Shown here: in pieces, positions 24,937 through 34,475 of the stretch | Layout of the letters: each line of letters opens with the position of its first letter | How positions within the stretch are numbered: the stretch's first letter is position 1 | Origin: an uncultured Burkholderiales bacterium | GTDB taxonomy: Bacteria; Pseudomonadota; Gammaproteobacteria; Burkholderiales; Burkholderiaceae_C | DNA length: 41,258 nucleotides | Assembly (NCBI GenBank): GCA_903838355.1 | Contig: CAILYC010000055.1 | Coordinates: 1-41,258, forward strand | Direction: 5' to 3' | The notes under the pieces: generated by a model | What the model saw: the letters and a program-made list of their open reading frames with translations, nothing else | Told to the model about the DNA's origin: nothing | Databases searched by the model: none | Made by a program: the position numbers and the translations under genes

Positions 24937-25836
24937 TCAGTCTTGTCCTCCTTGCTGCCACTGGCGTTTTTGCAGGCCAAAAAAACTAAACAAGATGGCC
25001 ACCAACAAAAAAGGAACCATGGCGATGGCAATCGCCGCGCCCTCGCCCAAGGCACCGCCTGAGATCGCCCGTTGAAACGACAAAGTCGCCATCAAATGGG
25101 TGGCATTCAAGGGCCCCCCACGAGTGAGCACATAAATCAGTTGGAAATCAGTGAAGGTGAACAAAACTGAGAAGGTCATCACCACGGCAATGACGGGCGT
25201 GAGGAGGGGCAAAGTGATGTAGCGAAACTTCTTGAACCCAACCGCCCCATCAATCGCACAGGCCTCGTAGAGGGTGGGAGAAATGGTTTGCAAACCGGCG
25301 AGCAAAGTGATCGCCACAAAGGGCACCCCTCTCCAGACATTGGCCACCACAGTGGAGACTCGGGCGTTCCAAGGGTCGCCCAAAAAATCAATATAAGAGT
25401 CAATCCAACCCAGGCGCATCAAGACCCAACTGATGATGGAAAACTGAGCGTCATAAAGCCACCAAAAGGCAAGCGCCGACAACGCGGTGGGGACAATGTA
25501 GGGGAGCAAAATCACTGTGCGAAAAAATGTCTTGCAGATCATTTTTTCATTCAAGAGAATGGCCAACCACAGTCCCAACACAAACTTCAAGACACTCGCG
25601 ACAATGGTGTAAAAGAGCGTATTAAAGAGCGCCAATCGGGTCACATCATCGCCAAACAAGTACTCGTAATTCTCAAAACCGACCCACTCCCCCCCCCGAC
25701 CAATTTTGGTGTCGGTAAAGCCAAGCCACACCCCCAACCCCAAGGGATAGGTTAAGAACATGACCAACACGATGGCCGCGGGCAGCATGAACAAGAGGCC
25801 CAGGGCATTTCGGTTGTTTTGTAAATTCTTGAACAT
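24937..25836 (-). CDS. carbohydrate ABC transporter permease (MalF/UgpA-like)
   Basis: A 299-residue inner-membrane permease with six predicted helices. The EAA loop is EACAIDGAVGFKKFRYITLPLL, near residues 193-214. It is shorter than Escherichia coli MalF because it lacks the extra N-terminal helices and large periplasmic domain, which is normal for CUT1-type sugar permeases such as UgpA. It lies between the binding-protein gene (upstream, 118-base spacer with hairpins) and the MalG-like gene (downstream, zero spacer). Confidence 0.94.
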   Translation of the reverse strand: MFKNLQNNRNALGLLFMLPAAIVLVMFLTYPLGLGVWLGFTDTKIGRGGEWVGFENYEYLFGDDVTRLALFNTLFYTIVASVLKFVLGLWLAILLNEKMICKTFFRTVILLPYIVPTALSALAFWWLYDAQFSIISWVLMRLGWIDSYIDFLGDPWNARVSTVVANVWRGVPFVAITLLAGLQTISPTLYEACAIDGAVGFKKFRYITLPLLTPVIAVVMTFSVLFTFTDFQLIYVLTRGGPLNATHLMATLSFQRAISGGALGEGAAIAIAMVPFLLVAILFSFFGLQKRQWQQGGQD

Positions 25837-25899
25837 GGATCAATGGTGAATGCAGTCTGATGGCCAATAAAGACTCAAGTCTCAAGCCTCAAAGCACCC

Positions 25900-25946
25900 C
25901 ACCCCAGGGGTGAAGAGCTCTGCGTCTCGACGGCTTATCGCCGTTG
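25900..25946 (-). promoter_or_regulatory. two hairpins between binding-protein and permease genes
   Basis: CACCCCAGGGGTG (25900-25912) is a perfect 6-base inverted repeat. A second stem, ACGGC at 25930-25934 pairing with GCCGT at 25940-25944, has a 5-base loop and extends by two more pairs. Both lie within the roughly 120 bases after the binding-protein stop. Such structures after binding-protein genes commonly protect the upstream mRNA and lower permease expression; that role is inferred. Neither has a T-run typical of a full terminator. Confidence 0.5.
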
Positions 25947-25954
25947 CGAATGGC

Positions 25955-27274
25955 TTAGACCTTGTAATACCGCTCGGCTCTTTTTTGTGCCCGCTCAGCG
26001 GCTTCTTTGGGCGTCTTCGCCCCTGATGCGGCTTCGGCGACCATATTGGGGATGATAAAGTCGGCCAAGGCCCCAGCCGAGGCATAACCCAATTTGCCAG
26101 CGTAACCGGCAGGGCGCAAGTTTTTGACCGAATCGCGGTAGGGCATGTGCTTGGGGTCGATGCTCCACACCGCGTTGCTTTCATAAGCTTTCAGGGGTTG
26201 TGAAATATAGCCGCCTGCGCCCATGAGCCATTTGTCGTACTGCTCTTGCTCCATCATGAAACGGATGAACTCTTTTGCCGCTTTAGGGTATTTGGTGTAC
26301 TTCATCACCATTTGGTTGAAAAAGAGGTGGTACTCGGTGGGCACACCCACGGGTCCAATGGGCATCACAGAGTGGTTGATGTCAAGCGCCAACTCTTTGA
26401 GCTTGGGGTCGCTCGAGGTCTTGGCGGCGTAGTAAATGGAAATGCCGTTGTTGGTGGCACTCACTTGGCCGTCCAAGAAAGCCTTGTTGTTGTTGGGGTC
26501 CAGCCAAGAGAGGGTCCCCGGCACAAAGGTCGCATAGAGCTCTTTTGCATACTCCAAGGCCTTGAGGGTCTCGGGACTGTCGATGACGACGCGGTTGTTT
26601 TTGTCAACAATGGAACCCCCAAAAGCCCACACCAGCCAATGCGTCCAACCGCTGTCACCAGTGGCGTTGCCCAGGGCCAGCCCGCCTGGGGTGCCCTTTT
26701 CTTTCAGGGCTTTGAACATTCGCAAAAAACCATCGGTGTCACGCGGAAAGGTGTTGAATCCTGCTGCTTTGACTTGGCTCTCACGGTAGACCATGATCGA
26801 GCCAGTGGCACCGAGTGGCACGCCGATCCAATGCTTGCCATCTGGCTTGAGATAGCCTTCACAAGACGGGTACCAGCCGCCGTACTTCTTGCCCAAGTAC
26901 TCACACAAATCGGTGACATCGAGGAGTTTTTCAGGGTACAAATTGGCGTCGTCATTGGTCGACAAGATGATGTCAGGTCCAGCTCCGGTGTTGGCCGCCA
27001 CCGCCGCCTTGGGCCGCACATCTTCCCAGCCCTCGTTGTCGACACGAACCTCGATGCCGGTTTTTTCGGTGAATTTGCGCACATTCTCCATGTAGGCATC
27101 GATGTCACCTTGAACAAATCGACTCCAGCGCAACACCCTGAGCTTGGCGCCTTTCTCCACGGTGTTGTTCCACTGCGCCGAAGCGTCCCCGATGTACCAA
27201 AGGGGCGACGTGGCCGAGGCCACCACTGCAGCGCTTGACGCCTTGAGTATTTTGCGGCGAATTGAGTTCGTCAT
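25955..27274 (-). CDS. carbohydrate ABC transporter substrate-binding protein, Tat-type signal
   Basis: A 439-residue extracellular sugar-binding protein (CUT1 family size 410-450). The N-terminus carries a twin-arginine-like signal, RRKILKASSAAVVASA, with cleavage near ASAQW around residue 34; export in folded form is therefore likely. The mature part starts KLRVLRWSRF and includes NTGAGPDIILSTNDD and GDSGWTHWLVWAFGG. It delivers a sugar or sugar derivative to the permease pair encoded downstream. The position directly after the ATPase gene gives the order ATPase, binding protein, permease, permease. The surrounding dehydratases and dehydrogenases suggest that the ligand is a sugar or aldonate used by this cluster. 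Confidence 0.93.
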   Translation of the reverse strand: MTNSIRRKILKASSAAVVASATSPLWYIGDASAQWNNTVEKGAKLRVLRWSRFVQGDIDAYMENVRKFTEKTGIEVRVDNEGWEDVRPKAAVAANTGAGPDIILSTNDDANLYPEKLLDVTDLCEYLGKKYGGWYPSCEGYLKPDGKHWIGVPLGATGSIMVYRESQVKAAGFNTFPRDTDGFLRMFKALKEKGTPGGLALGNATGDSGWTHWLVWAFGGSIVDKNNRVVIDSPETLKALEYAKELYATFVPGTLSWLDPNNNKAFLDGQVSATNNGISIYYAAKTSSDPKLKELALDINHSVMPIGPVGVPTEYHLFFNQMVMKYTKYPKAAKEFIRFMMEQEQYDKWLMGAGGYISQPLKAYESNAVWSIDPKHMPYRDSVKNLRPAGYAGKLGYASAGALADFIIPNMVAEAASGAKTPKEAAERAQKRAERYYKV

Positions 27275-27326
27275 GTCTGTCTCCTTGTATTTATTAAAAA
27301 GCCCACACCATCCTCAACAAAAACCT

Positions 27327-28391
<1,065 letters not shown>

Positions 28392-28526
28392 GTCGACGAT
28401 TCAGGGTTGGAGAGGTGAAGGAGGCTAGCCCTAAAAGGCTTGCTAGAAAGACTTGCCCTAGATTCAGGAGGCACCAGGGTCTATCCTTTCTTTTCATTTC
28501 AACAAGAAACCCAAGCTTTACCAATA

Positions 28527-28536
28527 ATGGTTTACA
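28527..28536. promoter_or_regulatory. ATGGTTTACA element upstream of the sugar ABC operon
   Basis: Shares nine bases (ATGGTTTAC) with elements at 21999 and 30701. Here it is embedded in overlapping inverted half-sites (ACCA-ATAA-TGGT and TGGT-TTAC-ACCA across 28520-28539). It is about 136 bases before the ATPase start at 28391. A regulator site is inferred. Confidence 0.4.
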
Positions 28537-28597
28537 CCAGTCCTCAATAAAAAACTCTTTTTTCAAGGGATCAAACATGAGCGTTGGCGCGGTCGAC

Positions 28598-29578
28598 CTA
28601 TTTTTTACCCAAACCCAGGCGGGCCGCCCCTTCGGTATAGAGCTGGGTTTTTTCCCGCATAAAGCCATCCATTTTGTCCAAACCCACATCAATCAACTCA
28701 AAACCGTTTTTCGCGGCCAATTCCACCATTTCGGGGTCGGTGTTCATGGTCGACCACAGGTCAGAGAGGCGTTTTTTGAGTTCTAGCGGGGTGGACTTGG
28801 GTACCCCAATGCCGCGGTAGGCGCCATCGACCCAGTTCACACCCAACTCCTTGAAGGTCGGCACATCGGGCATCAAGGGATGGCGCTTGTCCATGGCAAC
28901 AGCAAGCGCTCTCACGCGCTGCGAGTTGTTGATGGCAAAGGGGGTATAGGTCATGGCCCCGTCCACCTGGGCACCAATCACGGCGTTGGTCAAGTCGCCA
29001 GTCCCTTTAAAAGGGACATAAATGGTTTTGACGCCAAAGGCGGCGTCGAGTCGCTCATGCGCAGCATGGTTGGCCGAATTCAATCCTGAACCGGCCAGGG
29101 ACATCTGCCCGGGACGCGCCTTGGCCGCCACCAAAAAGTCGGCAAAGGTTTTGATCGAACTCGTCACCGGCACCACCAAGATGTCGGGCGTGTAATGGAA
29201 CCAATACACTGGCACTATGTCGCTGGTTTTGAATTGAACCAAGCCCTCAATGGGCTGAAACACGATGTGGGGCAAATTGACGCCCACGACATTGAGGCCG
29301 TCGCCTGGCAACAAATTCATCTGCGACCACATCAAGGCCCCACCTGCCCCGGCCTTGTATTGAATGATGGTCTCGATATTGGCGCATCTTCTCTTCAAGA
29401 GAAGTTGCTGATGGCGGGCCGAAATGTCGGACTCACCGCCGGGTGGAAACGCTTGCCAGTACTGCACGTTCTTGTCCGGACAGACCTGGGCTAGCGCAAA
29501 TTGCGCAAAACACATCCCCAAAAAACACATGAGGCCAAGAAGTCTAAGGAGTCTAAGGAGTCTAATGAGTTTTTTCAT
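28598..29578 (-). CDS. tripartite tricarboxylate transporter (Bug/TctC) substrate-binding protein
   Basis: A 326-residue periplasmic binding protein of the Bug family. The signal peptide is unusually leucine-rich (LIRLLRLLRLLGLM) because its coding sequence contains a 9-base tandem repeat. Cleavage is likely near ALAQ at 31. The mature protein has AFPPGGESD where most Bug proteins have a GGxxD ligand loop, then YKAGAGGALM, and two Cys residues early in the mature part that may form a disulfide. The start is ATG 29578. No TctA or TctB membrane genes are present. It follows the tartrate/D-malate dehydrogenase-like gene by 20 bases, suggesting that the dehydrogenase acts on the bound acid. Confidence 0.88.
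   Translation of the reverse strand: MKKLIRLLRLLRLLGLMCFLGMCFAQFALAQVCPDKNVQYWQAFPPGGESDISARHQQLLLKRRCANIETIIQYKAGAGGALMWSQMNLLPGDGLNVVGVNLPHIVFQPIEGLVQFKTSDIVPVYWFHYTPDILVVPVTSSIKTFADFLVAAKARPGQMSLAGSGLNSANHAAHERLDAAFGVKTIYVPFKGTGDLTNAVIGAQVDGAMTYTPFAINNSQRVRALAVAMDKRHPLMPDVPTFKELGVNWVDGAYRGIGVPKSTPLELKKRLSDLWSTMNTDPEMVELAAKNGFELIDVGLDKMDGFMREKTQLYTEGAARLGLGKK
29541..29567. repeat. 9-bp tandem repeat inside a signal-peptide coding sequence
   Basis: AGTCTAAGG is repeated exactly at 29541-29549 and 29550-29558, with a near copy (AGTCTAATG) at 29559-29567. On the minus strand it encodes the repeated LRL units of the Bug protein signal peptide. Copy changes of 9 bases would lengthen or shorten the hydrophobic core by three residues while keeping the frame. 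Confidence 0.8.
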
Positions 29579-29598
29579 GGGGTGGTTTTCTTTTGCAA

Positions 29599-30666
29599 TC
29601 AAGGCGAAGGTTGGAGCGCATCAATCACCGCTTGGGTCACTTGTGCGGTGGTGGCCAGACCCCCGAGGTCTCGGGTGTGCAAGCGCGTCTGCGCGGTGAC
29701 CCGCTCGATGGCCTGCATCAAGCGCTTGGCCGAGGCTTGTTCATTCAAATGCTCGAGCATCATGGCGCAGCTCCAAAACGTCCCAATCGGGTTGGCCCAC
29801 CCTTTGCCCATGATGTCAAAGGCTGAGCCGTGGATGGGTTCGAACATGCTGGGGTATCGCCGCTCGGGGTCGATATTACCCGTGGGCGCAATACCGAGGC
29901 TACCGGCCAAGGCGGCGGCCAAGTCGCTCAAGATGTCGGCATGCAAATTGGTAGCCACCATGGTGTCGAGCGTTTGGGGGCGATTGACCATTCGAGCGGT
30001 GGCCGCATCCACGAGCTCTTTGTCCCAACGCACGTCGGGGAACTCCTGACTGATTTGCATACCAATTTCATCCCACATCACCATGGCGTGGCGCTGGGCG
30101 TTGGACTTGGTGACGATGGTCAAATGTTTCTTGGCTCGAGAACGGGCGACTTTGAAGGCGTAGCGCATGATGCGCTCCACCCCCGCGCGCGTCATCATCG
30201 AAAGATCGGTGGCCACTTCGATGGGGAGCCCGGCGTGGACCCTGCCGCCCACACCGGAGTACTCGCCTTCGGAGTTTTCACGAATGATCACCCAGTCCAG
30301 GTCAGCTTGGTGTTTGAGCTTCAAGGGCGATTCAATGCCTGGCAGGATGCGGGTGGGCCTGACATTGGCATATTGATCAAAGCCCTGACAGATTTTGAGG
30401 CGCAGACCCCAAAGCGTGATGTGGTCGGGAATATCCGGGTCACCCGCTGAGCCAAACAAGATGGCGTCCATGCCCTTCAAGGCATTCAGACCCTCATCGG
30501 GCATCATCTTGTGGTGCAAGCGGTAGTAGTCCCCTCCCCAGTCAAAAGCGCTGAACTCAAAATCCAAATGGGACTCCATGCCACTCAGGGCCTGAAGAAT
30601 TTGTTGACCCGCCGGAATGACCTCTTTGCCAATGCCGTCTCCTGGGATTAATGCAATCTTGTACAC
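29599..30666 (-). CDS. tartrate dehydrogenase/D-malate dehydrogenase-like beta-decarboxylating dehydrogenase
   Basis: A 355-residue member of the isocitrate/isopropylmalate dehydrogenase family. The N-terminus IALIPGDGIGKEV is the family opener. The DWVIIRENSEGEYSGVGGR segment and the closing metal-site DAATARMV and MFEPIHGSAFDI segments are characteristic of TtuC/DmlA-type enzymes. These oxidise (2R)-malate, tartrate or related hydroxy acids with NAD, often with decarboxylation. It is first in a unit with the Bug binding protein downstream. The candidate operator at 30701 lies 34 bases upstream. Assignment between tartrate and D-malate cannot be settled by eye. Confidence 0.9.
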   Translation of the reverse strand: MYKIALIPGDGIGKEVIPAGQQILQALSGMESHLDFEFSAFDWGGDYYRLHHKMMPDEGLNALKGMDAILFGSAGDPDIPDHITLWGLRLKICQGFDQYANVRPTRILPGIESPLKLKHQADLDWVIIRENSEGEYSGVGGRVHAGLPIEVATDLSMMTRAGVERIMRYAFKVARSRAKKHLTIVTKSNAQRHAMVMWDEIGMQISQEFPDVRWDKELVDAATARMVNRPQTLDTMVATNLHADILSDLAAALAGSLGIAPTGNIDPERRYPSMFEPIHGSAFDIMGKGWANPIGTFWSCAMMLEHLNEQASAKRLMQAIERVTAQTRLHTRDLGGLATTAQVTQAVIDALQPSP

Positions 30667-30700
30667 GGTCGTGATGGGTAGAGTTGAAAAAGCAAATTCT

Positions 30701-30710
30701 ATGGTTTACC
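30701..30710. promoter_or_regulatory. ATGGTTTACC element upstream of the tartrate dehydrogenase-like gene
   Basis: Identical over ten bases to the element at 21999 and over nine to that at 28527. It is 34 bases before the minus-strand start at 30666, a position overlapping a core promoter, which would suit a repressor. Inferred from recurrence and place. Confidence 0.42.
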
Positions 30711-30788
30711 TGGAAGAGGACACCAAGGACAAACCCGAAAGCTTCACGCCCCCTTGTCTTGACAGAACTGAGGAGCACCAGATCAACA

Positions 30789-32498
30789 TCATTTTTTCGC
30801 GCGAAGAAAATCAAAGTCAACGCCTTTGTCTGCTTGGTTGACGGTCTCCAAAAAGAGTTTTAAATACCCGCGTGGGGCGCTGGGCTCTTTCACGGGGTGG
30901 CGTTTAACCCTTTGGGCCAGCTCGGCCTCAGACACCAAAAGTGTCAGCTCTCTATTTTTGACACTCAAGCGAATCTTGTCGCCACTTTGCACATAGGCCA
31001 AGGGTCCTCCAATGGCCGCTTCTGGGGTGACGTGCAACACCACGGTGCCTGCCGCCGTGCCACTCATGCGCCCGTCTGAAATTCTGAGCATGTCTTTCAC
31101 ACCTTGACGTGCGAGCTTGAGCGGTATCGGGATGTAACCCGCCTCGGGCATACCAGGCGCGCCTTTGGGGCCAATGTTTTTGAGCACCAAAACATCCGTT
31201 GCCAAGACATCAAGATCGGGGCTGTCCAAACGGGCCACCAAATCGGCGACATTCTCAAACACCACCGCGCGGGCTTCGACCTCCATCAAGTCTTGCCGGG
31301 CCGCCGACTGCTTGATGATGGCGCCACCGGGCGCCAAATTGCCTTTGAGTACCGCAATCCCGCCTTGGGGGAAGATTGGGTTTTGCACGGTTTTGATGAC
31401 GTTTTGGGCAAACCTTGGGGGGTAGAGCGCCATCTCTTCGCCGAGAGTTTTACCGCTGATGGTCATCGCGTCCAGGTGCAGCAAGGGTCTGAGTTCTTGC
31501 AGAAGTTCGGGCATACCACCGGCCGCATGGAAGTCCTCCATGTAAAACTGACCCGAAGGTTTCAAGTCCAAGAGCACCGGCGTCTCGCGACTCATTTGGT
31601 CCAGACGCGCAAGATCAAGATCGATCCCCATTCTGCCAGCAATGGCCGTCAAGTGAATGATCCCATTGGTGGATCCGCCAATCGACAAGAGCACCCGCAT
31701 GGCGTTTTCAAAAGCCTTTGGCGTCAAGATTTTCTCAATGCCCAACTTCGACTTCGCAATTTCGACGGCCCGCTGGCCCGTGAGTTCCGCCACCCGCATG
31801 CGCGCTGACGTGACCGCTGGCGGACTCGCTCCTCCAGTGACCGCAATTCCGAGCGCCTCCGCCACGCACGCCATGGTGCTGGCCGTGCCCATCACTGAGC
31901 AGGTCCCAACACTGGCCACGAGTTGGTTGTTGACTTGGGCAATCTCCTCTTCGTCCACCTCTTGCGCCCTGAATTTCGCCCAGTAACGCCTGCAGTCGGT
32001 GCAGGCCCCCACGCGCTCAGAGCGGTGTGAACCCGTCAGCATCGAGCCCGTGATGAGTTGAATGGTCGGAATGCCAGCCGAGGCCGCCCCCATTAACTGG
32101 GCGGGTACGGTTTTGTCGCAGCCACCAATGAGCACCACACTGTCCATCGGCTGGGCGCGAATCATCTCCTCCGTGTCCATTGACATCAGGTTGCGCAAAT
32201 ACATGCTGGTGGGAGACGCAAAGCTCTCGTGCACGGAGATGGTTGGAAACTCCATCGGTAAGCCACCAGCGAGCATGATGCCGCGCTTTAAGGCCACCAT
32301 CAGTTGCTCGACATTGCCGTGACAAGCGTTGTAGGCACTGGCCGTGTTGGCTATGCCAATCACCGGGCGATCAAGCGCCTCGTCGGTGAAGCCCGCCCCT
32401 TTGATGAAGGCTTTCCTCAAAAAAAGTGAAAAACCCTCATCCCCATAGGAGGTCAGGCCTTTTCTGAGTCCGCTGGGTTTGGGGGTGCCCTCAAACAC
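30789..32498 (-). CDS. IlvD/Edd family dehydratase, second copy (pentonate/sugar-acid type)
   Basis: A 569-residue dehydratase. The iron-sulfur cysteines are Cys59 (YNACHGN), Cys127 (IGGCDKTVPA) and Cys200 (GTCSVMGTAS), at exactly the positions reported for Rhizobium L-arabinonate dehydratase. The closing motif RISDGRMSGTAAGTVVLH is intact. The start is a GTG at 32498, supported by AAGGAG 8 bases upstream. It is clearly diverged from the other IlvD-type protein encoded at 20252-21988, so a different acid substrate is likely. It is upstream of the tartrate dehydrogenase-like gene by a 122-base spacer. A housekeeping IlvD role is less likely because of the catabolic neighbours and the sequence branch. 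Confidence 0.88.
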   Translation of the reverse strand: MFEGTPKPSGLRKGLTSYGDEGFSLFLRKAFIKGAGFTDEALDRPVIGIANTASAYNACHGNVEQLMVALKRGIMLAGGLPMEFPTISVHESFASPTSMYLRNLMSMDTEEMIRAQPMDSVVLIGGCDKTVPAQLMGAASAGIPTIQLITGSMLTGSHRSERVGACTDCRRYWAKFRAQEVDEEEIAQVNNQLVASVGTCSVMGTASTMACVAEALGIAVTGGASPPAVTSARMRVAELTGQRAVEIAKSKLGIEKILTPKAFENAMRVLLSIGGSTNGIIHLTAIAGRMGIDLDLARLDQMSRETPVLLDLKPSGQFYMEDFHAAGGMPELLQELRPLLHLDAMTISGKTLGEEMALYPPRFAQNVIKTVQNPIFPQGGIAVLKGNLAPGGAIIKQSAARQDLMEVEARAVVFENVADLVARLDSPDLDVLATDVLVLKNIGPKGAPGMPEAGYIPIPLKLARQGVKDMLRISDGRMSGTAAGTVVLHVTPEAAIGGPLAYVQSGDKIRLSVKNRELTLLVSEAELAQRVKRHPVKEPSAPRGYLKLFLETVNQADKGVDFDFLRAKK

Positions 32499-32950
32499 GC
32501 CAAAGCTCCTTGGCCCTGACCCTCGGGGGAAAACGTCCCACCAACTTCACCCGGTCGATCAACCATTCGGGTTGGGGATAACTGCCAACAATGGTGGTGG
32601 GAAATAACATTTAGCGCCTCAATAAATACGATGAAGACAATGCAGGCCAAGGATAATCAGAATTAAACCCTGACGAACTAGGGAAAACCTAAAAATTCGG
32701 CCTGCCCAGATACAATTTAAACACATGTTCACGCGAGCCGCTTTGGCTAGCTTTTATCAATCTTTAAGTGCATATCGGTACATACCCTTGCAGTTAGACC
32801 TGACTCAACGTCTCTCGCGTGTTTGTAAAACTTTAAGCCTGTAATATTTTGATCAACGATGCCACCTTGCATTCAAATCCAAGTTTTCTTATTGACATTG
32901 ATCATATTCAGATTAGAGTCAAAAATCATCAACAACAATAGGCAGACACC
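32499..32950. other. 452-bp divergent intergenic region
   Basis: Separates the GTG start of the dehydratase (minus) from the PuuD-like gene (plus). Visible items are an inverted repeat CAACC-5-GGTTG at 32560-32574, a TTGACA hexamer at 32892-32897 without a convincing partner at the expected spacing, and a short open frame of 39 codons at 32725-32844 with no ribosome-binding site. AT content is higher than in the genes. No RNA gene was recognised. Confidence 0.5.
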
Positions 32951-33532
32951 ATGACCAAGATTTTCCAGTCACTTTTGCAAACGATCATTGCCGGCTTTGT
33001 CTTGTTGATTATCATCGTTGCCGTCGCCAATCCAGCACTTGAGTTAAGCCACGCCTGGGGAACATTTTTCATGAGGTGGTTGCATGTGACCTCAGCGGTC
33101 ATGTGGGTTGGCTTGCTTTGGTACTTTAACTTTGTACAAATCCCCTCCATGCCCAAAATTCCGGACGAACAAAAACCCGCCATCAGCAAAGTAATCGCCC
33201 CGGAAGCTTTGTTCTGGTTTCGCTATGCCGCATTGGCCACGGTGGTCACGGGCTTGCTTGTCGCCACCATGAACGGTTACATCTGGGCAGCACTGACCCT
33301 CACACCCCCCTATTTGGCCATTGGCATCGGCATGTGGATTGCGCTCATCATGGCCTTTAATGTTTGGTTCATCATTTGGCCCAATCAGCAAAAGGCGCTC
33401 GGCATGCTCGAAGTCACCCCCGAAGAAAAAGCCGCCGCTGGCAAAATGGCCATGTTGACCTCCAGAGCCAACACCCTGCTATCGATTCCCATGCTCTACA
33501 TGATGGTGGCACAGTCCCACGGTGGGCTCTAA
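32951..33532 (+). CDS. PuuD-type membrane domain protein (stand-alone)
   Basis: A 193-residue membrane protein resembling the N-terminal membrane domain of urate hydroxylase PuuD. About five helices start near residues 10, 42, 88, 115 and 165. His45 lies in the conserved RWLHVTSAVMWVGLLWYFNF segment, and His34 precedes it. Full PuuD proteins carry a C-terminal cytochrome c domain with a CxxCH motif; that part is absent here, and no CxxCH is present. Neighbours give no purine-catabolism context, so urate oxidation is doubtful. A broken second copy of this gene lies at 38345-38654. A terminator-like hairpin follows at 33632. Confidence 0.75.
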   Translation: MTKIFQSLLQTIIAGFVLLIIIVAVANPALELSHAWGTFFMRWLHVTSAVMWVGLLWYFNFVQIPSMPKIPDEQKPAISKVIAPEALFWFRYAALATVVTGLLVATMNGYIWAALTLTPPYLAIGIGMWIALIMAFNVWFIIWPNQQKALGMLEVTPEEKAAAGKMAMLTSRANTLLSIPMLYMMVAQSHGGL

Positions 33533-33631
33533 ACAAAGCCCTTATTCCATTCTTGTCAAACAATTCTTGCTGCCTAGGCGTGAGGATTTTTGAAGCTTGA
33601 CCTGAAGGACCCATCCTGCGCCCAAGCTTGG

Positions 33632-33667
33632 AAAAATCAAGTCCTCCAAAAAAGGCTTGATTTTTTT
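33632..33667 (+). terminator. Rho-independent terminator-like hairpin
   Basis: AAAAATCAAG (33632-33641) pairs with CTTGATTTTT (from 33656), with two further C-G pairs inside the loop region, followed by a run of seven T. It lies 100 bases after the PuuD-like gene and 60 bases before the next start, with A-rich sequence on the other side so it could act in both directions. Confidence 0.65.
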
Positions 33668-33726
33668 CAATGGCGGATCGCTTTTTAGTTTAAAGTCCAA
33701 TCTTCACATTCTTGACTAGAACCCCC

Positions 33727-34104
33727 ATGGGCAATGAAGTACTTCAGCAACGGGTGGAGCAGTACTTTGCTGCCGTGGACCGCCAAGATTTGCAGCGCGT
33801 GTTGTCATTCTTCACTGAAGACGCCAGTTTCACCATCGCCACTTATGAAACCACGTTTCGTGGACGCGACACCGAAATCGCGGGGATGTTTACCCGTCTC
33901 TTCAGCCGATACGACACCATCTACCATGGCCATTTTGACCACCTGATCTCTTTTCCTGATCGCCTCGCTTGTCGATTTGAAGTCCGCAATGAACGCTTGG
34001 GCGCCCCCCTCATCAAGAAGAACAACTGCAACTTCTTCAAGTTCAAAGGTCATGATTTTGATGAGGTCTTTGTTTACATGAGTGGGGACAATGCGCTGGC
34101 CTAA
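33727..34104 (+). CDS. NTF2-like/SnoaL-like small protein
   Basis: A 125-residue protein with the cone-shaped NTF2-like pattern: an N-terminal helix with YFAAVDRQDLQRVLSFFTEDASF, then FRGRDTEIAGMF, then beta strands such as HFDHLISFPDRLACRFEV. The family includes polyketide cyclases, steroid isomerases, dehydratases and ligand-binding proteins, so no reaction can be assigned. ATG 33727 is chosen over a TTG at 33712. It stands alone on the plus strand after a terminator and before a minus-strand pair. Confidence 0.8.
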   Translation: MGNEVLQQRVEQYFAAVDRQDLQRVLSFFTEDASFTIATYETTFRGRDTEIAGMFTRLFSRYDTIYHGHFDHLISFPDRLACRFEVRNERLGAPLIKKNNCNFFKFKGHDFDEVFVYMSGDNALA

Positions 34105-34184
34105 AGTCTCATCGTTGTTGGAGGTGAAACACTGATCGAAAAACTTAATTTCAAATAGGCGCCTTGTAGCCTAAAAAAAGACGA

Positions 34185-34397
34185 TCAATGTGATTTTTTC
34201 ATGTCATCGACTTTTTTATTCATGGTGGTCATGCTGTATTTGAGCATTTCACTCAATTCGACCGTGGCCTCGTGGTGACTTTTAAAGTTTTGCAGCAGGG
34301 TGTAGGCGTGAATATCCAACTTCAACAACTCTTCATGTGAAACCACCATGTGCATCTTGTTGCGATCGATGATGAAGCAAGAATTGGTGAAATCCAT
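34185..34397 (-). CDS. 70-residue hypothetical protein
   Basis: A small acidic-to-basic, helix-rich protein starting MDFTNSCFIIDRNKMHMVVS. A clear AAGGA ribosome-binding site precedes the ATG at 34397. The C-terminal half (HHEATVELSEMLKYSMTTMNKKVDDMKK) could form an amphipathic helix. A hairpin (TAGGC/GCCTA around 34157-34174) after the stop, followed by TTT on this strand, could end transcription. It sits 78 bases downstream of the DapA-like gene, probably co-transcribed. No family was recognised. Confidence 0.65.
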   Translation of the reverse strand: MDFTNSCFIIDRNKMHMVVSHEELLKLDIHAYTLLQNFKSHHEATVELSEMLKYSMTTMNKKVDDMKKSH

Positions 34398-34420
34398 ATT
34401 GAAATATCCTTGAGGTTAAT

Positions 34421-34460
34421 GTGGGTGAGTTTGGCTAAGATTGGCTAAGTTTGGGTGAGT
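34421..34460. repeat. four imperfect 10-bp tandem units
   Basis: GTGGGTGAGT, TTGGCTAAGA, TTGGCTAAGT and TTGGGTGAGT are consecutive 10-base units, two related pairs in nested order. They fill the spacer between the DapA-like gene and the small hypothetical gene. Slippage origin is likely; no function is claimed. Confidence 0.65.
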
Positions 34461-34475
34461 AAGACTTAATCGGTC

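Noticed and set aside
30789..32498. Housekeeping branched-chain IlvD
   Set aside because: The cysteine spacing and catabolic neighbours fit the sugar-acid dehydratase branch better; no other ilv genes nearby.
32725..32844. 39-codon open frame between the dehydratase and the PuuD-like gene
   Set aside because: No ribosome-binding site, no hydrophobic or conserved pattern seen; mentioned only in the intergenic entry.
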